This document shows, piece after piece, positions 1 through 7,130 of a stretch of DNA of 12,285 nt. Every line of letters begins with the position of its first letter. Position 1 is the first letter of the stretch. The stretch lies in assembly GCA_002423305.1 (NCBI GenBank), contig DIVI01000221.1, positions 1 through 12,285 of the forward strand. Reading direction: 5' to 3'. The notes under the pieces are model-generated. The model was not told the DNA's origin and ran no database searches. It saw nothing but the letters and a program-made list of their open reading frames with translations. Source of the DNA: Methylococcus sp. UBA6136. GTDB lineage: Bacteria; Pseudomonadota; Gammaproteobacteria; Methylococcales; Methylococcaceae. The translations under genes and the position numbers were made by a program.

Positions 1-2
1 CG

Positions 3-98
3 GGCGGGATGAACTATTCCTGTGCGCCTCAGTCAGTGGCTTCGGTCCGCATGGAGATCCGCTCCAACCGGGACCAACCCTTAAAACAACAAAAATGA
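3..98 (+). CDS. possible 3' end of an upstream gene (partial)
   Basis: An open frame runs in from the left edge and stops at TGA 96-98, ten bases before the ATG of the next gene. Its third codon positions are richer in G/C (about 20 of 31) than those of the other open forward frame (2-103). Its stop overlaps the GAGGTGA ribosome site of the next gene, an operon-like arrangement. The visible residues end in a basic, polar tail (MEIRSNRDQPLKQQK), and I do not recognise a family. The piece is too short to be sure it is coding at all; it could simply be leader sequence for the membrane protein that follows. Confidence 0.25.
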   Translation, partial: GGMNYSCAPQSVASVRMEIRSNRDQPLKQQK

Positions 99-107
99 GG
101 TGACATC

Positions 108-398
108 ATGATTGGCGGCATCATTGCGATACTGATTGCCCTATGGTTCTACCGCGCGGCGGAATCTCGCCATTTATCCGGAATTCAATGGGCGATTGGC
201 GGCGCCATTGCCTTTTACATTCCCAATTTCATCTGGAGCCTGATGGTCGCCAAACCCATGATGAATCAGCTGCACGCACAAAACGCCACAGGAATGGCAT
301 CCATGCTCGGATTCTCATCGGTGTTTGTCGGTGCCGTGGTCGCCATCTTGGTCCATTTCCTGGTTCTGCGCCGCGTCCAGGCCCAGGCACCCAACTGA
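108..398 (+). CDS. small inner-membrane protein, three predicted helices, unknown function
   Basis: This encodes 96 residues starting with ATG, preceded by a good ribosome site (GAGGTGA, 5-6 bases upstream). Hydrophobic stretches at about residues 1-16, 24-47 and 67-90 suggest three membrane-spanning helices, with an Arg-rich end (LRRVQAQ) that would favour the cytoplasm. Seen features include the short motif WFYRAAE at the end of helix 1 and a proline in helix 2 (FYIPNFIW). I do not recognise a named family; I infer only an integral membrane protein. The gene is followed at once by strong terminators at 404-471, so it ends its transcript. Its hydrophobic pattern and clean translation signals make it a likely real gene despite its size. 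It does not overlap any better candidate. Confidence 0.72.
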   Translation: MIGGIIAILIALWFYRAAESRHLSGIQWAIGGAIAFYIPNFIWSLMVAKPMMNQLHAQNATGMASMLGFSSVFVGAVVAILVHFLVLRRVQAQAPN

Positions 399-403
399 AA
401 TCG

Positions 404-435
404 AAAAAAAGGCGATGCCCGAAGGAATCGCCTTT
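404..435 (-). terminator. rho-independent terminator, leftward (end of peroxiredoxin gene)
   Basis: A nine-base stem pairs 408-416 with 427-435 (core GGCGAT / ATCGCC) around a ten-base loop. Read leftward it is followed by a run of seven T (410-404, partly in the stem). Read rightward it has only three T, so it works best for the leftward gene. Confidence 0.7.
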
Positions 436-439
436 CTCG

Positions 440-471
440 AAAAAGCGCCCGGGGATTCCGGGCGTTTTTTT
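440..471. terminator. bidirectional rho-independent terminator between convergent genes
   Basis: A perfect seven-base GC-rich stem pairs CGCCCGG (446-452) with CCGGGCG (458-464) around a five-base loop. Seven T follow on the right (465-471) and five A precede on the left (440-444), so it can stop the rightward membrane-protein transcript and also the leftward peroxiredoxin transcript. Confidence 0.88.
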
Positions 472-483
472 ATGGTTGCCGAC

Positions 484-1089
484 TTACAGCTTGGCTGCGT
501 TTTCCGCCAGATAGGCGGCGACGCCTTTGGCGTCAGGGGTCATGCCTTTGCTGCCCTTGCTCCAGCCAGCCGGGCAAACTTCACCATGTTCTTCCACGAA
601 CTGCAGGGCATCCACGATGCGGATGAGTTCGTCCATATTGCGCCCCAGCGGCAGATCATTGACGACCTGATGACGCACCTGACCGCTTTTGTCGATCAGG
701 AAGGTACCGCGATAAGCGACGGCTGCGTCCGCATGTTCGACGTCATAAGCCTTGCATATAGCATGACTCACATCGGCGATCATCGTGTAGCGTACCGGGC
801 CGATGCCGCCCTTTTCGACCGGCGTATTGCGCCAGGCTGCATGTGTGAACTGCGAGTCCACAGACACGGCCAGCACTTCGACACCACGGCTCTTCAGTTC
901 GTCCAGACGATGATCAAGCGCGACCAACTCGGTCGGACAAACAAAAGTGAAGTCCAACGGATAAAAGACGACGGCCACATACTTTCCCTTGGTGCGCTCG
1001 GAAAATGAATAGCTGTCAACGATGCTGCCATCACCCAAAACAGCAGCGGCCTTGAAATCGGGGGCTTGTTTACCAACCAGTACGCTCAT
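484..1089 (-). CDS. typical 2-Cys peroxiredoxin (AhpC/TSA family)
   Basis: This 201-residue peroxidase reduces hydrogen peroxide and organic hydroperoxides in the cytoplasm, usually using thioredoxin or AhpF as electron donor. The peroxidatic Cys51 lies in the signature FYPLDFTFVCPTE, and the resolving Cys172 lies in EVCPAGW near the end, which is the typical 2-Cys layout of dimers or decamers. Arg127 in YRGTFLID fits the conserved active-site arginine. A GGIG motif is present at 94-97, and the C-terminus reads AAYLAEN rather than the eukaryotic YF form, so the link to sensitivity to over-oxidation is uncertain. A third cysteine (112, AICKAYDV) is, from memory, common in proteobacterial relatives. 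The ATG at 1089 follows an AGAGGAGA ribosome site. The gene ends at two terminators and lies downstream of aroG, 152 bases away, so its own promoter is likely. No ahpF is visible here. Confidence 0.96.
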   Translation of the reverse strand: MSVLVGKQAPDFKAAAVLGDGSIVDSYSFSERTKGKYVAVVFYPLDFTFVCPTELVALDHRLDELKSRGVEVLAVSVDSQFTHAAWRNTPVEKGGIGPVRYTMIADVSHAICKAYDVEHADAAVAYRGTFLIDKSGQVRHQVVNDLPLGRNMDELIRIVDALQFVEEHGEVCPAGWSKGSKGMTPDAKGVAAYLAENAAKL

Positions 1090-1160
1090 TCCAGATCTCC
1101 TCTACGTTGAAGTGAAAACTCGGCAGAACTCAGTGCGTCCGCCATCAATAACCGATGCAA

Positions 1161-1175
1161 TGAATGTCGCATTCA
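1161..1175. promoter_or_regulatory. 15-bp perfect palindrome upstream of the peroxiredoxin gene
   Basis: TGAATG (1161-1166) and CATTCA (1170-1175) form perfect six-base arms around TCG, 72-86 bases upstream of the peroxiredoxin start in the only sizeable gap around it (1090-1241). Position and symmetry fit a dimeric regulator site, but I cannot match it to a known consensus and found no convincing -35/-10 pair beside it. Confidence 0.35.
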
Positions 1176-1241
1176 GGACTCGCGAATTCTACAGCAAAAT
1201 AGTAGGTAATTGGCGATTCGGCGAACGATCAAGCCGCCGCC

Positions 1242-2342
1242 TCAGTGAGCCTGGGTCCGCCTGGCGACCACCGCCTCGGCCAGTTTCTCCATCAGCACTT
1301 CACTGTCCTCCCAGCCCAGACAGGCATCGGTAATGCTCTGGCCATACGTCAGCGACTTGCCCGTCTCCAGCTTTTGGTTACCTGCCGTCAGGTGACTTTC
1401 AATCATGACACCGAATATTCGGCGATCTCCCCCGGCAATCTGTTCTCCCACCTCTTCGCTGACCTGCATTTGCCGGTGATACTGCTTGAGGCTGTTGGCA
1501 TGGCTGAAATCGATCATGATCTGGGTGGGCAATCCTGCCTTTTCCAATGCTTCGGCCACGTGCTGCACGCTGATGGCATCGTAATTCGGCCGATCGTTAC
1601 CACCGCGGAGTATCAGGTGGCAGTCCTGATTGCCGGTGGTGGAGAAAATGGCCGAATGCCCCGCCTTGGTCAGCGACAGGAAATGATGCGGTCGCCGTGC
1701 GGCATGAATGGCGTCAATCGCCACCTGGACCCCGCCGTCGGTGGCGTTCTTGAAGCCGACCGGGCACGAAAGACCGGAAGCCAACTCCCGATGGACCTGG
1801 CTCTCGGTGGTTCTGGCACCAATGGCGCCCCAGGCAATCAGATCGGACACGTACTGCGGCGAGATGACATCCAGATACTCCGTCGCCGCCGGCATGCCCA
1901 TTTCATTCAGATCGCGCAAGAGCTTGCGGGCCGTGCGCAATCCCTTGTTGATGTTGAAGCTTTCATCCAGGTCCGGGTCATTGATCAGCCCTTTCCAGCC
2001 CACGGTCGTCCGGGGTTTCTCAAAATACACCCGCATGACGATGACAAGATCGCGTTCCAGTTTCTCCTTGAGCACCAGCAACCGACGGGCATAGTCGATA
2101 GCGGCTTCCGGATCGTGGATTGAACAGGGTCCGATGATCACTAGGAGGCGGTCATCCTGCCCGGCCAGAATATTGTGAATGGCACGACGGGCCGTCAGCA
2201 CCGTCTGCGCGGCTTTGGCGGCAATCGGAAACTCGTCATGGGCTTCATGCGGCGCGATGACCTGCTTGATCTCAGTGATTCGAAGATCATCCGTATTGAA
2301 AGCGTTATGTGCGACTGGAACGACGTCCTCGGACTGGTTCAT
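1242..2342 (-). CDS. aroG: 3-deoxy-7-phosphoheptulonate (DAHP) synthase, AroG-like, class I
   Basis: This enzyme condenses phosphoenolpyruvate and erythrose 4-phosphate to DAHP, the first step of the shikimate pathway to aromatic amino acids. From the ATG at 2342 it has 366 residues (E. coli AroG has 350). Metal ligands expected for the family are present: Cys73 in GPCSIHD, His281 in DFSHANS, Glu315 in IESH and Asp339 in ITDACLGWED. RVYFEKPRTTVGWKGL and GARTTESQVHRELASGL are class I signatures. Residues corresponding to the Phe site of AroG (Asp158, Pro162-Gln163, Ser192, Phe221, Ser223) are kept, and FLSLTKAGHSAI resembles AroG more than AroF, so phenylalanine feedback is a reasonable inference. 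A TTG 18 bases further upstream is in frame, but the ATG has a GGAA ribosome site at a suitable distance and family starts agree with it. No clear terminator follows. Confidence 0.96.
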   Translation of the reverse strand: MNQSEDVVPVAHNAFNTDDLRITEIKQVIAPHEAHDEFPIAAKAAQTVLTARRAIHNILAGQDDRLLVIIGPCSIHDPEAAIDYARRLLVLKEKLERDLVIVMRVYFEKPRTTVGWKGLINDPDLDESFNINKGLRTARKLLRDLNEMGMPAATEYLDVISPQYVSDLIAWGAIGARTTESQVHRELASGLSCPVGFKNATDGGVQVAIDAIHAARRPHHFLSLTKAGHSAIFSTTGNQDCHLILRGGNDRPNYDAISVQHVAEALEKAGLPTQIMIDFSHANSLKQYHRQMQVSEEVGEQIAGGDRRIFGVMIESHLTAGNQKLETGKSLTYGQSITDACLGWEDSEVLMEKLAEAVVARRTQAH

Positions 2343-2358
2343 AGGAATTTCCAAGTGC

Positions 2359-2377
2359 AAAAGGCCCAGAGCGGGCC
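2359..2377 (-). promoter_or_regulatory. terminator-like hairpin in the aroG leader
   Basis: Read leftward, GGCCC (2377-2373), a five-base loop and GGGCC (2367-2363) are followed by TTTT (2362-2359), ending about 16 bases before the aroG ATG. The stem is only five base pairs and the T run is short, so it could be a weak attenuator, a terminator for the lipoprotein transcript, or chance. I found no aromatic-rich leader peptide in the gap (2343-2481), so classical attenuation is not supported. Confidence 0.3.
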
Positions 2378-2481
2378 AGATAAAAACAGCAACGATGGCC
2401 TATCTTATCGCGGAGGCGGGGCCAGAGGCTACTCGAACACCTGCCGAGCCCGGGTCTCGGGAGGCGAGGTTAGCAAGCATC

Positions 2482-3132
2482 TCACCAGAGATCGTAGCGC
2501 GAATTAGGGACCGACCATTTCAGGCTGGCCGTGACCTTCTGGCCTCCCTGTATACGGATCCTCTTCATCACCGTGCCTTCGCGACTGTGATATTGCTTGC
2601 CGTAGAAGAAACCATATTCGTCCCAGATGTGATGCTGCCAGATAAGGCGGGCCACCAAATAAAATTCGCCATCCGCAACCTGGTCGAACGTGAAATGACC
2701 GTCACCATTACAGGCAACCGTTCGACCGGTTTCCGGGAAATGCGAATCCACCGCCAGGTTCGATGGCCCGTCCTCTTTGGAGCGGTAATAGAACCCCTGG
2801 GGCCTCGCATTAGTGGGTTCAAGCGTCTCATAGGTCAGCCGCGCCCATTCGCGGGCATAAGGGGTTGCCGGGTAGAGCGTCGCGCTATCGCCGGCACAGG
2901 AGAGTACCCCACCGCTCGATAACCACATCAAGGCCGTTCCCACGATCTGGTTGGTCCCCGGCTCCAGCATTTTTCGGGCCGCGGCCGGATTGAAGGGCGG
3001 GGATATACGCACGCGCTGCGGCCCCTCACAGGCCCCCAGCAACAACAGCCCAAACAACAAGCCCGACCTAACAGACCGTCCCGAGCCCGGCAGGTACCCC
3101 AGAAAGGCCCGACTGACTTTCGGATAAGCCAT
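2482..3132 (-). CDS. predicted lipoprotein of unknown function, directly downstream of purL
   Basis: From the ATG at 3132 this encodes 216 residues. The N-terminus has basic residues, a hydrophobic run (25-32) and a lipobox LLGAC with lipidated Cys35, so signal peptidase II processing and membrane anchoring are predicted; the 23-residue stretch before the hydrophobic run is long. The residue after Cys is Glu, not Asp, so outer-membrane sorting is the default inference. Two more cysteines (79 in LSCAGD, 141 in VACNGDG) could form a disulfide. The segment GHFTFDQVADGEFYLVARLIW (about 145-165) resembles the beta-sandwich repeat of carboxypeptidase-regulatory-like domains, but I cannot name a family. 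The ATG lies two bases after the purL stop, with GGTGGG in the purL tail as ribosome site, so translation is probably coupled to purL. A GTG at 3177 inside purL is an alternative start but would bury the signal peptide. Confidence 0.8.
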   Translation of the reverse strand: MAYPKVSRAFLGYLPGSGRSVRSGLLFGLLLLGACEGPQRVRISPPFNPAAARKMLEPGTNQIVGTALMWLSSGGVLSCAGDSATLYPATPYAREWARLTYETLEPTNARPQGFYYRSKEDGPSNLAVDSHFPETGRTVACNGDGHFTFDQVADGEFYLVARLIWQHHIWDEYGFFYGKQYHSREGTVMKRIRIQGGQKVTASLKWSVPNSRYDLW

Positions 3133-3134
3133 TT

Positions 3135-6100
3135 TTAACCCACCCAGCGGCGGGCATTGCGGAACATTCTCATCCACGGGCCGTACTCGCCCCAGTCACT
3201 GGAACGCCAGGAGTTCTGAATGGCCCGGAAGCCCCGCTCCGGGTGCGGCATCATGATGGTGACGCGACCATCCTCCGTCGTCAGCCCGGTCACTCCATCG
3301 GGCGAACCGTTCGGGTTGGCGGGAAATGCTTCGGTGACACGGCCGTAATGATCGACATAGCGCAAGGCAACCTGCGCCTCGGTGGCGTGACCATGACGGA
3401 ACTCCGCCCTGCCCTCCCCGTGCGCAATAACGACCGGCAGACGCGAACCGGCCATGTCCGTCAACAGAATTGAGGGCGAGGCTTCGATCTGCACCATCGC
3501 CACACGCGCCTCGAACTGTTCCGACAGGTTTCGCTGGAATGAGGGCCACGCCGTCGCCCCCGGGATCAGTTCAGAAAGGTGCGACATCATCTGACAACCA
3601 TTACAGACGCCCAATCCGAAAGTATCCTCGCGATGGAAGAAGGCCTGAAAGGCTTCTCGCGCCCGGGGATTGAGCCATATCGACTTGGCCCAGCCCCCAC
3701 CGGCCCCGAGCACGTCACCATAGGAAAATCCGCCACAGGCCACCAACCCGGTGAATCCTTCCAGCGCGACGCGGTTTTCGAGGACATCACTCATGTGGAC
3801 ATCGACTGCCGTGAATCCGGCACGATCGAACGCGGCGGCCATCTCCACATGCCCGTTCACGCCCTGTTCACGCAGGATGGCGACACGCGGACGGGTTTTC
3901 AGCAGGAACGGCGCGGCGATGTCCTTCTGCGGATCAAAACTGAGGTGCGAAGAAAGTCCGGGGTCGGCATCATCGACGATAGCCGCGAATTCCTGCCGAG
4001 CACAGTCTGGATTGTCCCGCAGGGACTGGATGTGATAACTGGTTTCCGACCAGATCGACTGGAGTTCCGCTCGTGTTGCCGAGAACAACGCCGACGCACC
4101 ATGACGCAGCGTGATCTGACCGGTTTTGCGGGGAGCGCCCAGCGTGTGAACGTGATCTCCCACTCCCGCCTGATCGAGCACGCTCAATACGCTATCAAGG
4201 TCGCGACTGCCTACCTGGATCACGGCACCCAGTTCCTCGGCAAACAACGCGGCCAGACTGTCCTTGCCCAGCGAAGAAAGATCGATGTCCAGACCGCATC
4301 GAGCCGCGAAGGCCATTTCCACCAGCGTCGCGAAAAGACCGCCATCAGAGCGGTCATGGTAAGCCAGCAGAAGACCCGCCTGATTGAGTGACTGTATCGC
4401 TTCAAAAAAGGCCTTGAACAGACGGGGATCTTCGAGATCGGGACAGTCGTCGCCGAGCTGACCGTGTACCTGTGCCAGCACGGAACCGCCCAAGCGATTG
4501 CGACCTAGCCCCAGATCGATTAGCAACAAGCAGGTATCGCCCTTGTCCAGCCGGAGTTCGGACGTCAGCGTCAGACGAATGTCTGATACCGGCGCGAAGG
4601 CGGTAATGATCAACGACAGCGGCGAGCGCATGACCACGTCCTGACCCGACTGCTTCCACACGGTCTTCATGGACAGTGAATCCTTGCCAACCGGAATCGC
4701 GATTCCGAGCGCCGGACACAGCTCCATGCCAACGGTTTTGACGGTATCGAATAATCGGGCGTCCTCATCCGGACTGCCGGCGGCCGCCATCCAGTTGGCG
4801 GAGAGTTTGATATCACCCATCGACGCGACCCGGGCGGCAGCCAGATTGGTCAGGGCTTCACCCACGGCCATGCGTCCCGAGGCCGACGCATCGATCAGTG
4901 CGATGGGCGCACGTTCTCCCATAGCCATGGCCTCGCCGGTCGTGGCACGGAAACCCGTCGCGGTCACGCCGACATCGGCCACCGGCACCTGCCAGGGGCC
5001 GACCATCTGATCGCGCGCCACCAGACCGCCCACGGAACGATCCCCGATATGGATCAGGAAACTCTTGTCGGCGACGGAAGGACAGCGAAGCACCCGACGG
5101 GCCGCCTCGGCCAGATCGACTTCAGCGAGATTCAGTGGGGGCAACGTGGGCGACTCGCGCCGGGCCTCACGCTGCATCCTGGGCGGTTTCCCGAACAGTA
5201 ACGACATCGGAATATTGACCGCATCATCGCCCAATAGCCGATCAGCCAGGACCAGTTGCTCCTCTGCGGTGGCCTGTCCGATCACCGCATAAGGACAGCG
5301 CTCGCGTTCACAAAAGGCACGGAATAGCGGCAATGCCTCCGGTTTCAGCGCCAGCACATAGCGCTCCTGGGACTCATTGCACCAGATCTGCATCGGCGAC
5401 ATGCCGGGCTCGTCGCTCAGCACCTCGCGCAATTCGAAGCGACCACCGCGACCCGCATCATGGATGATTTCGGGAACGCCGTTTGACAGCCCGCCAGCCC
5501 CGACGTCATGGATGGACAGGATGGGCGTGTCATCACCGAGGGCATTGCAACGATTGATGACTTCCTGGCAGCGGCGCTGCATTTCCGGGTTCTCGCGCTG
5601 CACCGAAGCGAAATCGAGGGCTTCGGCACTTTCACCGGATGCCACGGACGAAGCCGCCCCACCCCCCAGACCAATCAACATGGCCGGCCCACCGAGGACG
5701 ACAATGGGCGACCCGGGTGGAATCGGGTTCTTGCCGAGTTGCTGACTGCGGATATTCCCCATACCGCCCGCCAGCATGATGGGCTTGTGGTAACCCCGCA
5801 GACCCTCGCCCACCGCTTCCGGCTGCTCAAAGGTCCGGAAGTACCCGCAGATATTGGGGCGGCCGAATTCATTGTTGAAAGCAGCGCCTCCCAGCGGACC
5901 GGCGATCATGATATCCAGGGCCGAGGCGATGCGACCGGGTTTGCCATGATTCTGCTCCCAGGGTTGCTCGAAGCCCGGAATACGCAAATTGGAGACCGAG
6001 AATCCGGTCAAACCGGCCTTGGTATGCGAGCCGCGTCCGGTCGCCGCCTCGTCGCGGATTTCACCGCCAGAACCGGTTGCCGCACCCGGGAATGGGGAAA

Positions 6101-7004
6101 TGGCCGTGGGATGATTGTGAGTCTCCACTTTCATCAGCAGATGAGCGGGCTCTTCCCTGTAGCCATATTCGAGACTAGCCGGGTCGCGCAGAAAAACCTG
6201 GGTTAGCGGCCCTTCCACCACCGCCGCATTGTCACTATAGGCCGACAGGATCCCACCGGGTGAGACCTGGCTGGTATTGCGAATCATGGCAAACAGGGAC
6301 TGACCCTGCTCATCGCCGTCAACCACCCAGCTCGCATTGAAAATCTTGTGCCGGCAATGCTCGGAGTTGGCCTGGGCAAACATCATCAGCTCGACATTCG
6401 TCGGATCACGACCCAACTCGACAAAGCTCTCGGCCAGGTAATCCAGCTCGTCATCGGAAAGCGCCAATCCCAGCGTCTGATTTGCGGTGACCAGGGCCGG
6501 ACGACCTTCGGCCAGCACCGGCACGCTGTCAACCCGGGCGGGCGCATGATGCAGAAAGACCCGATCCTCCTGCCCTGGAACCAACACTGTCTGCGTCATG
6601 CGGTCATGGAGCAGTGCCTCCAACGCGATGCTGGAGTCAGATGTGAGGGATGCGCCAACCTGCAGCGTGAAATGCACGCCCCGCTCGATTCGCAGCACGG
6701 ACTCCAGACGACAATGATGGGCAATATCGGTGGCCTTGCTGGACCAGGGCGACAGCGTGCCAAGCCGGGGCACGATCAGGTATTCGAGCGACCCGACGGA
6801 AGTGTTCTCAGGCGCCTGACCATAATCCAGAATCGATTTCAGTCGTTCCAGCGACGCCTCATTGAGTTCGTCGGAAGACTCGACCAGATGCACATAGCTG
6901 GCATCCAGCCCGGTTACGGACGGTTCAACGGCCTGCAATTCGGCCAGCAACCGACCGCGACGAAAGGGTGACAGCGCCGAGGGGCCCTGAAGTTTAAGAA
7001 TCAT
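3135..7004 (-). CDS. purL: phosphoribosylformylglycinamidine (FGAM) synthase, large single-chain PurL
   Basis: This enzyme converts FGAR, glutamine and ATP to FGAM, step four of de novo purine synthesis. It has 1289 residues, against about 1295 in E. coli, and is intact. In order: an N-terminal PurS-like domain (about 1-140, with the family phrase SPWSSKATDIAHHC), two AIRS-like ATP-binding halves carrying FAQANSEHCRHK, VETHNHPTAISP and GAATGSGGEIRDE in the first and WHDRSDGG-like YHDRSDGGLF in the second, then a class I glutaminase domain (about 1040-1289). Its catalytic triad is visible: Cys1134 in GVCNGCQMM, and His1254 and Glu1256 in MPHPER. The ATG at 7004 follows AAGGTCGG. It lies just downstream of the dapA-bamC terminator, in the place purC holds in E. 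coli, and is followed after two bases by a lipoprotein gene. No PurR-type operator was found upstream. Confidence 0.98.
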   Translation of the reverse strand: MILKLQGPSALSPFRRGRLLAELQAVEPSVTGLDASYVHLVESSDELNEASLERLKSILDYGQAPENTSVGSLEYLIVPRLGTLSPWSSKATDIAHHCRLESVLRIERGVHFTLQVGASLTSDSSIALEALLHDRMTQTVLVPGQEDRVFLHHAPARVDSVPVLAEGRPALVTANQTLGLALSDDELDYLAESFVELGRDPTNVELMMFAQANSEHCRHKIFNASWVVDGDEQGQSLFAMIRNTSQVSPGGILSAYSDNAAVVEGPLTQVFLRDPASLEYGYREEPAHLLMKVETHNHPTAISPFPGAATGSGGEIRDEAATGRGSHTKAGLTGFSVSNLRIPGFEQPWEQNHGKPGRIASALDIMIAGPLGGAAFNNEFGRPNICGYFRTFEQPEAVGEGLRGYHKPIMLAGGMGNIRSQQLGKNPIPPGSPIVVLGGPAMLIGLGGGAASSVASGESAEALDFASVQRENPEMQRRCQEVINRCNALGDDTPILSIHDVGAGGLSNGVPEIIHDAGRGGRFELREVLSDEPGMSPMQIWCNESQERYVLALKPEALPLFRAFCERERCPYAVIGQATAEEQLVLADRLLGDDAVNIPMSLLFGKPPRMQREARRESPTLPPLNLAEVDLAEAARRVLRCPSVADKSFLIHIGDRSVGGLVARDQMVGPWQVPVADVGVTATGFRATTGEAMAMGERAPIALIDASASGRMAVGEALTNLAAARVASMGDIKLSANWMAAAGSPDEDARLFDTVKTVGMELCPALGIAIPVGKDSLSMKTVWKQSGQDVVMRSPLSLIITAFAPVSDIRLTLTSELRLDKGDTCLLLIDLGLGRNRLGGSVLAQVHGQLGDDCPDLEDPRLFKAFFEAIQSLNQAGLLLAYHDRSDGGLFATLVEMAFAARCGLDIDLSSLGKDSLAALFAEELGAVIQVGSRDLDSVLSVLDQAGVGDHVHTLGAPRKTGQITLRHGASALFSATRAELQSIWSETSYHIQSLRDNPDCARQEFAAIVDDADPGLSSHLSFDPQKDIAAPFLLKTRPRVAILREQGVNGHVEMAAAFDRAGFTAVDVHMSDVLENRVALEGFTGLVACGGFSYGDVLGAGGGWAKSIWLNPRAREAFQAFFHREDTFGLGVCNGCQMMSHLSELIPGATAWPSFQRNLSEQFEARVAMVQIEASPSILLTDMAGSRLPVVIAHGEGRAEFRHGHATEAQVALRYVDHYGRVTEAFPANPNGSPDGVTGLTTEDGRVTIMMPHPERGFRAIQNSWRSSDWGEYGPWMRMFRNARRWVG

Positions 7005-7096
7005 GGTCCGACCTTTGTGGGGTGGTGATTAAGAGACTTGGCGGCCGAATTAAAAAGGCCCCGGCGTTGGCCAGGGGCATCCATCGATTTCACCAT
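7001..7096 (-). other. 31-codon reading frame through the terminator, overlapping the purL start
   Basis: From ATG 7096 a short frame (MVKSMDAPGQRRGL...) crosses the terminator hairpin and ends at a TGA that overlaps the purL ATG as ATGA. Such an overlap would allow translational coupling, and ribosomes crossing the hairpin could relieve termination. The ribosome site is poor (TCGGGCATTC), and the composition is unremarkable, so this may be chance. Confidence 0.2.
7052..7078 (-). terminator. rho-independent terminator after bamC
   Basis: Read leftward, GCCCC-T-GGC (7078-7070) pairs with GCC-GGGGC (7065-7058) around the loop CAAC, with one bulged T, and is followed by C and five T (7056-7052). 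It lies about 50 bases after the bamC stop and about 47 bases before purL, so purL needs its own promoter or read-through. Confidence 0.85.
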
Positions 7097-7130
7097 GAAT
7101 GCCCGAGATGGGAATATTCGCAGACCCGAA

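Noticed and set aside
2..103. Second open frame from the left edge ending at 103
   Set aside because: Its third-position G/C content is lower than that of the alternative frame, and its product has no recognisable feature.
1245..2123. Long rightward open frame (292 codons) opposite aroG
   Set aside because: It lies entirely antisense to a fully conserved DAHP synthase, and its product resembles no family; long antisense frames are common in GC-rich genes.
2444..2460. Inverted repeat CCGAG / CTCGG after the lipoprotein gene
   Set aside because: No T run follows on either strand, so it is not supported as a terminator.
2403..2480. Possible leader peptide upstream of aroG (ATG at 2480, 25 codons)
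   Set aside because: It contains no Phe, Tyr or Trp codons and no strong ribosome site, so it does not fit an aromatic attenuation leader.
3133..3177. GTG start at 3177 for the lipoprotein, overlapping purL
   Set aside because: It would add 15 residues in front of the signal peptide; the ATG at 3132 has a ribosome site and gives a normal lipoprotein start.
3579..6971. Several rightward open frames of 200-270 codons opposite purL (3579-4391, 5508-6206, 6348-6971)
   Set aside because: All are antisense to conserved PurL motifs, lack plausible ribosome sites as a group, and show no recognisable domains.
7005..7130. Purine riboswitch or PurR box upstream of purL
   Set aside because: Neither the conserved purine-riboswitch core nor the ACGCAAACGTTTGCGT-like operator is present; only the hairpins described are visible.
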